Assembly: GCA_964531165.1 (NCBI GenBank)
Contig: CAZHEA010000076.1
Span: 1 to 15,052, forward strand
Length of the DNA: 15,052 nt
Reading direction: 5' to 3'
From: SZUA-229 sp964531165
GTDB lineage: Bacteria; Pseudomonadota; Gammaproteobacteria; SZUA-229
Shown here: piece by piece, positions 1 through 5,207 of the stretch
How positions within the stretch are numbered: position 1 is the stretch's first letter
Layout of the letters: each line of letters opens with the position of its first letter
Notes under the pieces: generated by a model
What the model was told of the DNA's origin: nothing
The model's input: the letters and a program-made list of their open reading frames with translations, nothing else
The model's database searches: none
Program-made: the position numbers and the translations under genes

Positions 1-291
1 CCATGCCAGATGATCATTTTCCTCGAGTGCGGCTCGTTGCATGCTTTCCCTGACTCTTTCCAGTTTAGCGGTCAGGGCCTGTCCCTGATAGAGTGCCTGT
101 GCCGATACTTCACCGGAATGGTTAACCCGCATTAAGCGGCTCGACAGTTGTCGTTCAGATTCGCTGAGCGAGGTCTCCGCGGTTTGTTTTGACGGATTGT
201 CGCGCTCAGTCGTAATCGGTTTACCAAAAATAGTCCGTAGAGCATGATCGGTCTGAACGATAAATTGATCAACAGGGTTAAAGTGGCGCAT
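1..291 (-). CDS. coq7: Coq7-type 2-polyprenyl-3-methyl-6-methoxy-1,4-benzoquinone monooxygenase (N-terminal part, cut by window edge)
   Basis: This gene makes a di-iron hydroxylase that performs the last ring hydroxylation of ubiquinone synthesis at the membrane. Only the first 97 codons are in the window; the frame is open to base 1, so the C-terminal half is missing because of the window, not through decay. The visible protein carries the Coq7 signature RVNHSGEVSAQALYQGQ at about residues 55-71, with the first iron-ligand Glu at 61, and then EENDHLAW at 90-97, which contains the ExxH ligand pair (E91, H94). The ATG at 289-291 is 23 nt after the stop of the GlcF-like gene with a weak AGAG element before it, so the two are probably co-transcribed. 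Enterobacteria use the unrelated flavoprotein UbiF for this step, so Coq7 points to a non-enteric proteobacterium. The family call is firm; operon membership is inferred from spacing. Confidence 0.93.
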   Translation of the reverse strand, partial: MRHFNPVDQFIVQTDHALRTIFGKPITTERDNPSKQTAETSLSESERQLSSRLMRVNHSGEVSAQALYQGQALTAKLERVRESMQRAALEENDHLAW

Positions 292-314
292 GGTTTTTCT
301 CTGGCTGTTTAATA

Positions 315-1502
315 TTATGGGGTGATGAGTTGTCGAGCCAGCAAGCTGACCGGATGCAGAATTTCTATCGGCTGATTATACCCGGAAACGGCTGATTTGA
401 TATGTAGACTGCAGCCAATATTGTCGCTAATCAATATACTGGTTTGAGTGAGATTAAAGCTTTTGAGTTTTGCCTGTACCAGTGTCTGTGCCTGTTGAGG
501 GTAGTTAATCGACTGGATGCCGGCGGCACCACAGCAAAGAGACGGGTTGGTGGATTCAATAATTTGTAAACCGGGGATGTTGTTTAATAAGTCATGATTG
601 AGATTTTTTTGTTTTAGCCTGTTGCGATGGCTGCAGCTTTCGTGCAAAGCAACCGGCTGGGTTAGCGCAGAAAACTTCAACGGTTGCTTGATCAGTTCTT
701 CATAAATAAAACGCCGTACATCTTGCGTATTTAACTGATCAGTTTGCATTAACTGTTCGCCGCAGGCCGGGCTAAAAAATAAAATTATTGTGTTGTTGTC
801 AGAGGACAGCTGTTTCTGAGTATCATTTAAACATTTCTGCGCCGTGTGCATGTGACCATTGTGCTGGTGTAGTGCGCCGCAACAGGGTTGGTTGGGTGCG
901 ATGAGGACATCAAATTTAAGTTGATTGAGAATAAAAATAGCAGACTTAATGGCATCTGAATCAAGTGATTCGCCGCTGCAGCCAGTAAACAGAGAAACTT
1001 TTCCGCGGCGTGCGGAAGTGTCTGAGTAATCGCCGCTGTAAAGTGTATTAAGTGTTGCCGGCGTTTGAGTGAACGGGTTGTCAGCCAGAGAAGTAAAACG
1101 GCCAACAGCCTGTAAAAATGTTTTTAGCAGAGGCTTGCTGGCAAAGCCGGCCAGATTTTTAATGCCATTGATTTTAGAGGCCTGCCGGAGAATGAGTTTA
1201 CTGGTAACAGGCTTGTTTATCTGTTGGCTATACCTGTCTCGAAATTCATCGATGAGTTTTCCATAGGGAACCTGTGACGGGCAAATTGTTTCGCAATTCA
1301 GGCAGCTCAGACAGTGATCGATATGCAGCAGGGCTTTACTATCTGCTTTGATTCGATTCTGATTGATGGCTTGTATTAATGCGATACGTCCACGGGGAGA
1401 TTCGGTTTCACGTTGATAGAGCTGATAAGTAGGGCACTGTGGTAGGCACATGCCGCACATTACGCATAAATCGGTATCTGAGAGTTTGCTGGTGTTTTCC
1501 AT
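315..1502 (-). CDS. glcF: GlcF-like (Fe-S)-binding protein, putative glycolate/2-hydroxyacid oxidase iron-sulfur subunit
   Basis: This is a 395-residue iron-sulfur subunit of the glycolate oxidase type, which passes electrons from a flavoprotein partner toward the quinone pool on the inner face of the membrane. Two ferredoxin-like [4Fe-4S] motifs are intact: CVMCGMCLPQCP at residues 13-24 and CLSCLNCETICP at 64-75. Two cysteine-rich CCG domains follow, shown by TGCSGE...CCGALHQ and then HESCSHR...CCGAAG near the C terminus. The frame is open to 1670, but residues before the conserved MENTS start look like random coding. ATG 1502 is chosen because family homology begins just after it, because E. 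coli GlcF is of similar length, and because the likely promoter lies only 10-20 bp upstream. ATG 1520 is the alternative; neither has a good ribosome binding site. No GlcD or GlcE partner is adjacent, so the substrate is uncertain. Confidence 0.85.
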   Translation of the reverse strand: MENTSKLSDTDLCVMCGMCLPQCPTYQLYQRETESPRGRIALIQAINQNRIKADSKALLHIDHCLSCLNCETICPSQVPYGKLIDEFRDRYSQQINKPVTSKLILRQASKINGIKNLAGFASKPLLKTFLQAVGRFTSLADNPFTQTPATLNTLYSGDYSDTSARRGKVSLFTGCSGESLDSDAIKSAIFILNQLKFDVLIAPNQPCCGALHQHNGHMHTAQKCLNDTQKQLSSDNNTIILFFSPACGEQLMQTDQLNTQDVRRFIYEELIKQPLKFSALTQPVALHESCSHRNRLKQKNLNHDLLNNIPGLQIIESTNPSLCCGAAGIQSINYPQQAQTLVQAKLKSFNLTQTSILISDNIGCSLHIKSAVSGYNQPIEILHPVSLLARQLITP

Positions 1503-1561
1503 CGCCGGCAATCTTATCATTGTATAATTGGTTAATGTTTTGAAATTAAGAGTTTTTGAAT
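1503..1561. promoter_or_regulatory. Divergent promoter region between the glcF-like and ferredoxin genes
   Basis: A perfect -10 hexamer TATAAT lies at 1523-1528 on the plus strand, about 34 bp before the ferredoxin ATG. The complementary strand of almost the same bases reads TATACAAT (1526 down to 1519), a plausible -10 for the GlcF-like gene that would start its mRNA near 1512. No good -35 hexamer is visible for either direction. The overlapping -10 elements suggest the two genes compete for polymerase or share a regulator. This is inference from sequence only. Confidence 0.4.
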
Positions 1562-1873
1562 ATGAGCTATTATCAGCAGCATATTTTTTTCTGCACAAAT
1601 CAGCGGGATGACGGGCGGCGATGTTGTGAAGATGCCGGTGCCGGCCAATTGCGTGCCTATGCAAAGGCAAAAATAAAGCAGTTGGGGTTATCAGGAAAAG
1701 GCAGGATCAGAATGAATACCGCGGGTTGTCTGGATCGATGCGGGCAGGGTCCGGTTATGGTGGTGTACCCGGATGAGATCTGGTATCGCTACCGTAATGA
1801 AGCAGATATCGATGAAATAATAGAACAGCACCTGATAAAAAATCAGGTGGTTAAGCGATTGTTGCTGGAATAG
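1562..1873 (+). CDS. Thioredoxin-like [2Fe-2S] ferredoxin
   Basis: This is a 103-residue soluble protein of the thioredoxin-like [2Fe-2S] ferredoxin family, likely an electron carrier in the cytoplasm. The early motif FFCTNQRDDGRRCC gives candidate cluster ligands C11 and C21/C22, and the later CLDRCGQGP gives C56 and C60. This matches the family pattern of one early pair and a CxxxCG pair followed by GP, then a short VVYPDEIWY strand. ATG 1562 is preferred over an in-frame TTG at 1556 because a TAAGAG element lies about 9 nt upstream of the ATG. It diverges from the GlcF-like gene, so a role in the same redox process is possible but not shown. The physiological partner of this family is generally not established, so no specific symbol is given. 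Confidence 0.87.
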   Translation: MSYYQQHIFFCTNQRDDGRRCCEDAGAGQLRAYAKAKIKQLGLSGKGRIRMNTAGCLDRCGQGPVMVVYPDEIWYRYRNEADIDEIIEQHLIKNQVVKRLLLE

Positions 1874-1999
1874 ATGGTGGCGGATTTTGTGATGAGCAAG
1901 ACCGGTTCCGCCAGATTTATGGTGTTTTAATTGTTCTGTGTAGCGGGCAGCGCTGAGCAGAAAAGTAAATTTAAAGCTTGCAATTTCGTTCCAATATAT
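1874..1999. other. Non-coding stretch after the ferredoxin gene with a weak stem-loop
   Basis: No credible gene is seen here. A 7-bp perfect inverted repeat, TGGCGGA at 1878-1884 and TCCGCCA at 1907-1913, closes a 22-nt loop just after the ferredoxin stop. It lacks a clean U-tract, so it is at best a weak terminator for that gene. The last 20 bp hold the -35-like sequence TTGCAA (1978-1983) of the candidate small RNA that follows. Confidence 0.45.
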
Positions 2000-2011
2000 T
2001 AGAATATGCTT

Positions 2012-2116
2012 ATCTTATGAATTACCAGAGTTGGTTAGTTTCATATTTAATGACTCCTCCATATTCTCCATGATTGAGAATTTTTAAGCGTAGCATCCCC
2101 TGCTACGCTTTTTTTT
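2012..2116 (+). ncRNA. Candidate small RNA ending at a strong terminator
   Basis: A promoter-like pair TTGCAA (1978-1983) and TAGAAT (2000-2005), spaced by 16 bp, would start a transcript near 2012. A strong rho-independent terminator ends it at about 2116. The roughly 105 nt between have no convincing reading frame. The sequence can form a small hairpin ACCA/TGGT (2024-2035) and a 6-bp hairpin ATTCTC/GAGAAT (2063-2081). Between these lies an unpaired ACTCCTCC (2053-2060), complementary to Shine-Dalgarno sequences, a kind of seed seen in trans-acting small RNAs. I do not recognise a known family. The alternative is that this is only the 3' untranslated end of the ferredoxin mRNA, although more than 200 nt separate that stop from the terminator. 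Confidence 0.4.
2086..2116 (+). terminator. Strong rho-independent terminator
   Basis: A perfect 10-bp stem, AAGCGTAGCA (2086-2095) and TGCTACGCTT (2101-2110), closes a TCCCC loop and runs into eight T residues (2109-2116). It acts on the plus strand only, since the other side lacks a U-tract. It isolates rplM-rpsI from upstream transcription and ends either the ferredoxin mRNA or the candidate small RNA. Confidence 0.92.
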
Positions 2117-2197
2117 GCCTGTTTTTTGAGTTAATGCAGCATTCACCGGGTGTTTGCTGTAATATGTCGATCCGGCATAAATTTATTGTGGTTAGGC

Positions 2198-2226
2198 TTG
2201 TATCAGGCCCGCTAATTCTGTATTAT
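2198..2226 (+). promoter_or_regulatory. Likely sigma-70 promoter of rplM-rpsI
   Basis: TTGTAT (2198-2203) and TATTAT (2221-2226) are separated by an ideal 17 bp. They lie just after the upstream terminator and about 44 bp before the rplM ATG, so transcription would start near 2233. A second, weaker candidate is TTGCTG near 2154 with ATAAAT 17 bp further on. Confidence 0.55.
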
Positions 2227-2232
2227 ATGCCG

Positions 2233-2269
2233 CCTTTCGTAGAGTACGAACATTTTAGGATTGAACAAC
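2233..2269 (+). promoter_or_regulatory. rplM leader with a short hairpin next to the ribosome binding site
   Basis: The predicted leader contains a perfect 6-bp hairpin, TTCGTA (2236-2241), loop GAG, TACGAA (2245-2250), directly before the AGGA ribosome binding site at 2257-2260. In E. coli the rplM-rpsI unit is known to be controlled by L13 acting on its own mRNA. Whether this hairpin is the target here is inference from its position only. Confidence 0.4.
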
Positions 2270-2698
2270 ATGAAAACATTCAGTGCCAAGCCCGAAACGG
2301 TTAAGCGTGACTGGTACGTGGTAGACGCGGACGGTAAAACTCTGGGTCGTATGGCGACTGAAATTGCTCGCCGCCTGCGCGGTAAGCATAAGCCTGAGTA
2401 CACGCCACACGTTGACACAGGTGACTACATCGTAGTTATCAATGCAGAAAAAGTTAAAGTTACCGGTAATAAAGCTAAAGACAAGATGTACTATCGTCAC
2501 ACGGGTTTTCCCGGCGGTATTAAAGAAATCTCGTTTGAGAAGCTAATCGATAAGAAGCCAGAAATGGTTATCGAAAAAGCTGTTAAAGGTATGTTACCTA
2601 AAAATCCACTGGGACGCGCAATGTACCGTAAATTAAAGGTTTACGCTGGCCCGGATCATCAACACACAGCTCAGCAGCCACAAGTGCTGGACGTTTAA
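2270..2698 (+). CDS. rplM: Large ribosomal subunit protein L13 (uL13)
   Basis: This is a core 50S ribosomal protein that binds 23S rRNA early in assembly. The protein is 142 residues, the same as E. coli L13. It shows the family's N-terminal WYVVDADGKTLGRMATEIA, the central YRHTGFPGG and the MLPKNPLGRAMYRKLKVY segment. The start is the ATG at 2270, not the in-frame TTG at 2261, because the family begins MKTFSAKP and an AGGA element lies about 9 nt before this ATG. It is followed after 12 nt by rpsI, the almost universal L13-S9 pair, in one transcription unit. Confidence 0.98.
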   Translation: MKTFSAKPETVKRDWYVVDADGKTLGRMATEIARRLRGKHKPEYTPHVDTGDYIVVINAEKVKVTGNKAKDKMYYRHTGFPGGIKEISFEKLIDKKPEMVIEKAVKGMLPKNPLGRAMYRKLKVYAGPDHQHTAQQPQVLDV

Positions 2699-2710
2699 AA
2701 GAGAAATCTC

Positions 2711-3103
2711 ATGGCAGAATCGCAATACTACGCAACGGGTCGACGTAAATCGTCTAGTGCTCGTGTTTTCATGACTGCAGGCAGTGGTGAATTTAAAGTA
2801 AATGGCTTACCTATTGAAAAATACTTCGGTCGTCTAACTTCTATAATGGTTGTTAAACAGCCTTTAGGTATAGTTGAGATGGATGATAAGTTTGATTTTA
2901 ACATCACGGTTAAAGGTGGTGGTGATACAGGTCAATCGGGTGCTATCCGTCATGGTATTACTCGTGCATTAATGAAGTATGATGAAAGCATGCGTCCAGC
3001 ACTGCGTAAAGCAGGTTTCGTTACACGTGATGCACGTGAAGTTGAACGTAAGAAAGTCGGTCTGCGTAAAGCACGTCGTGCTACACAGTTCTCGAAACGT
3101 TAA
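2711..3103 (+). CDS. rpsI: Small ribosomal subunit protein S9 (uS9)
   Basis: This is a core 30S protein whose basic C-terminal tail reaches toward the P-site tRNA. It has 130 residues, the same as E. coli S9. The family features are intact: YYATGRRKSSSARVF near the N terminus, the glycine-rich VKGGGDTGQSGAIRHGI, and the conserved C-terminal KKVGLRKARRATQFSKR ending in the tRNA-contacting Lys-Arg. An AGAG ribosome binding site precedes the ATG. It is the second gene of the rplM-rpsI unit and is followed by a clear terminator. Confidence 0.98.
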   Translation: MAESQYYATGRRKSSSARVFMTAGSGEFKVNGLPIEKYFGRLTSIMVVKQPLGIVEMDDKFDFNITVKGGGDTGQSGAIRHGITRALMKYDESMRPALRKAGFVTRDAREVERKKVGLRKARRATQFSKR

Positions 3104-3140
3104 AATTTTCTGGCTCAGCTGAGCGATTAAAATTTAATGT

Positions 3141-3170
3141 AAAAACCGCTCCGCCTGGGGCGGTTTTTTT
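3141..3170 (+). terminator. Terminator of rplM-rpsI
   Basis: The sequence AACCGCTCC, a GCCT loop and GGGGCGGTT form a 9-bp GC-rich stem with one wobble pair, extended by flanking A and T residues and ending in seven T residues. It begins 38 nt after the rpsI stop. A separate perfect 12-bp palindrome GCTCAGCTGAGC (3113-3124) lies between stop and terminator. Confidence 0.93.
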
Positions 3171-3689
3171 ATGTCTGCAATAAATGCAAGTATGAGATGT
3201 GTTAGTTGTTGTTGGGTGTTAGGCATGGTGATGCATTGCCTGCAAATGTCCGTGTGATGTATCGAAGAAGAAGATTAGAATTTAATGCTATTCTTAAGTT
3301 GCTTCCAAAATTAGCGAATATGTCGACAAAGTGCGACAAATGTCGATACTCTCTCAAATGCTGGTCGTAATTGTTTGTGCGTGAGGGCTGGCGTGATAAC
3401 GTTGCAGTCTATATAGTCTGAGTACGGTTGGTAAAAATAGGGCTTAAAGTGACAGCTAATAATTATATAAATAAATAATAGTGTCGGTTGTTCGGTAGTG
3501 CTAACAACTAATTTTAAATAATTTGAAGTGTCTCAAATAAAAAATAATAGCCAGTTTTATAAGTAATTTTTTTTAAAAAATTAAAGCGATGTATTTCAAA
3601 AAAACGAAATGTAGTTATAAGTTAAATTTCGAAATGCATAAATACACTGTATATATAGTGAAATATATAACCTATTGTATTAAAAAAGG
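3171..3689. promoter_or_regulatory. AT-rich non-coding region upstream of the porin gene with several dyads
   Basis: I see no gene in these roughly 520 bp. Candidate regulatory elements, from left to right, are: two CGACAAA copies exactly 10 bp apart (3324-3330 and 3334-3340) inside a wider TCGACA/TGTCGA inverted repeat; a self-complementary A/T tract AATTTTTTTTAAAAAATT near 3566-3583 that should bend DNA; ATTTC/GAAAT half sites spaced by 8 bp at 3593-3610; the palindrome ATTTCGAAAT at 3626-3635; and a 16-bp near-perfect dyad CACTGTATATATAGTG at 3645-3660, 30 bp upstream of the porin -35. The density of dyads suggests multi-factor control of the porin, but no specific regulator can be named. 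Confidence 0.5.
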
Positions 3690-3718
3690 TTGACTAAGTT
3701 CCTTAAATGTATATAAAT
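3690..3718 (+). promoter_or_regulatory. Likely sigma-70 promoter of the porin gene
   Basis: TTGACT (3690-3695) is followed after 16-17 bp by TATAAA/ATAAAT (3712-3718). This is the best consensus match in the window and predicts a start near 3725 with a leader of about 70 nt before the porin ATG. It also argues against an upstream in-frame ATG at 3707, which would lie inside the promoter. Confidence 0.7.
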
Positions 3719-3793
3719 ACACTTGATTTTTTGTTTGACCATACAAAAAGTTATAGCTATGACAATAAACAACAAATGCAGGAGTCTTGCATA

Positions 3794-4762
3794 ATGAAAA
3801 AACGTTTCCTAGTAGCTGCAGTAGCAGCAACATTAGTTTCACCTTTAGCTGCTCAAGCGGACGCTACCGTTTATGGTAATGTTCACCTGAGTCTTGATTC
3901 TAACTCGTACGATAACCCGCCATCTTCAACAAGTGAAAATCTTGTAATGAACAGCAATACATCTTCAATTGGTGTTAAGGGTAAAGAAGATTTAGGCGGC
4001 GGTATGAGCGCTATCTTCAAAATTGAGTTCCAGGTTGATCCATCTGAGCGTAATTCTGGCGGCGCACTGACTGACCGTGACCAGTGGGTTGGTTTAAAAG
4101 GCTCAATGGGTACTGTTAAATTTGGTACTATGTCTAACAACTACAAGCAAATGGGTGGCAAAATCGACCCAATGTACCGCACCCGTTTAGAAGGTCGTGG
4201 TTTCATGAATACTCAGTCTAGCTTGCATTCAGGTGCTGGCCAGAACGGCGGTCGTAGTACAAACACATTACAGTATTCATCTCCTAAGATGGGTGGCATG
4301 CAGATGGTGTTTAACTACACGTTCTCTGGTGCTGATGATGAAACATTAGGTTTAGGTGTTCACTACAAAACTAAGAAAATCATTGGTTACATTGATTACT
4401 TAGATGTTCAAACAGGTGGTGGCCAATCTGAAGCTGCGTTTAAAGTTGGTGGTAGCTTCAAAGCTGGCAGCATGACTTTTGGCTTACAGTATGAGTCAGT
4501 AGAAGACGTAATCTGTGGTGCTAACTGTAATGGTTCTGCTCCTGCTGATACTATCTTTGCTTCTTTCAACATGAAAGTGAGTGATGCTGGTAATGTTGCA
4601 GTTACATTAGGTGATAATGATACTGATGATATCGGTTATGCATTAATGTACAACCATAAGTTAAGCAAGCGTACTAACACATATGTTGGTTACGGCGATA
4701 ATGCTAGCAACAAGGCTAATGATCGTCAGGATATCACTTTCGGTATTCGTCACAAGTTCTAA
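3794..4762 (+). CDS. Gram-negative outer-membrane porin
   Basis: This encodes a 322-residue general porin of the 16-strand trimeric type, which lets small solutes cross the outer membrane. The N terminus is a classical Sec signal peptide: MKKR, a hydrophobic stretch, then SPLAAQA with cleavage expected after residue 22. The mature chain starts DATVYGNVHLSLD, typical of the family's first strand. Motifs such as SSIGVKGKEDLGGGMSAIFKIEFQ, DRDQWVGLKGSMGTVKFGTM and TLQYSSPKMGG are characteristic of the family. The chain ends in FGIRHKF with the C-terminal Phe recognised by the BAM complex. ATG 3794 is chosen over in-frame ATG 3707 because it has AGGAG 9 nt upstream and starts the signal peptide. 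A pair of cysteines (CGANC) lies in a probable extracellular loop. Substrate preference cannot be read from sequence. Confidence 0.93.
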   Translation: MKKRFLVAAVAATLVSPLAAQADATVYGNVHLSLDSNSYDNPPSSTSENLVMNSNTSSIGVKGKEDLGGGMSAIFKIEFQVDPSERNSGGALTDRDQWVGLKGSMGTVKFGTMSNNYKQMGGKIDPMYRTRLEGRGFMNTQSSLHSGAGQNGGRSTNTLQYSSPKMGGMQMVFNYTFSGADDETLGLGVHYKTKKIIGYIDYLDVQTGGGQSEAAFKVGGSFKAGSMTFGLQYESVEDVICGANCNGSAPADTIFASFNMKVSDAGNVAVTLGDNDTDDIGYALMYNHKLSKRTNTYVGYGDNASNKANDRQDITFGIRHKF

Positions 4763-4790
4763 TCGATCACTCGATTTTAATTTGAAAAGA

Positions 4791-4816
4791 AACAGGGCTT
4801 CGGCCCTGTTTTTTTA
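4791..4816 (+). terminator. Terminator of the porin gene with UUCG tetraloop
   Basis: A perfect 8-bp stem AACAGGGC / GCCCTGTT is closed by a TTCG loop with the stabilising C-G closing pair and followed by a T-tract. It lies 28 nt after the porin stop, on the plus strand. Confidence 0.95.
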
Positions 4817-4848
4817 TGCCTGCGATTTATGCAGTGAGCATGTAGTCT

Positions 4849-4948
4849 GGGGTCTGGAGTAAATATAGTGATAGTCGGGGGTCGGAGTCAAAATTGAATT
4901 TATTTAAGTTCAGGCTGGTAGATTGCTATATCAATTTTGACTCCGACC
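4849..4948. repeat. GGGGTCGGAGTC-family inverted repeat, copy 1 (truncated by gap)
   Basis: The left arm at 4880-4897 and right arm at 4931-4948 are perfect 18-bp inverted copies that begin GGTCGGAGTC and end AAAATTGA. About 33 bp lie between them. A degraded copy of the same core, GGGGTCTGGAGT, lies just before at 4849-4860. The right arm touches the N run. Similar cores recur at 9104-9236 and 11786-11853. No protein is encoded; this resembles a non-autonomous REP/REPIN-like or miniature element. Confidence 0.8.
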
Positions 4949-5048
4949 NNNNNNNNNNNNNNNNNNNNNNNNNNNNNNNNNNNNNNNNNNNNNNNNNNNN
5001 NNNNNNNNNNNNNNNNNNNNNNNNNNNNNNNNNNNNNNNNNNNNNNNN
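4949..5048. other. Scaffold gap of 100 N
   Basis: Exactly 100 N bases, the conventional filler for a gap of unknown size. The 14 bases TTTTGACTCCGACC occur on both sides, ending at 4948 and starting at 5049, so the two contigs probably end within the same repeat. Any open frame across this run is not real. Confidence 0.97.
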
Positions 5049-5207
5049 TTTTGACTCCGACCGCATAAGTTGCCCTTAAGAACGGTTCCAGTCTGTCTTT
5101 TCTAAGAGAAGAGCAAAACCTAAAGCAATATGAATATGCGGGAATTTTTTTTAAGCTTTTGTGTTAATATTCTTCGTCATTCATAAACCATCTGGCGCCT
5201 TTCCTAA
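5049..5207. other. Leader region of the large oxidoreductase gene with end of repeat copy 1
   Basis: The first 14 bases repeat the arm seen before the gap. The rest is AT-rich and non-coding. A TAATAT at 5165-5170 could be a -10 element about 38 bp before the gene, but no good -35 is seen, and the gene's ATG has no obvious ribosome binding site. Confidence 0.35.

Noticed and set aside
827..1266. Other open frames on both strands inside the GlcF-like gene
   Set aside because: They lie fully within a well-recognised gene and have no family-like motifs.
2074..2304. Plus-strand 76-codon frame spanning the terminator, the rplM promoter and the rplM start
   Set aside because: It crosses a strong terminator and the rplM promoter and is out of frame with rplM.
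3113..3124. Palindrome GCTCAGCTGAGC as a separate operator
   Set aside because: It lies between the rpsI stop and its terminator with no promoter nearby; more likely part of the mRNA 3' end structure.
3707..3793. N-terminal extension of the porin from an upstream ATG
   Set aside because: That ATG lies inside the promoter -10 region, and the signal peptide and ribosome binding site place the start at 3794.
4894..5079. Short open frame across the first N run
   Set aside because: Most of it is filler N and its ends are repeat arms.
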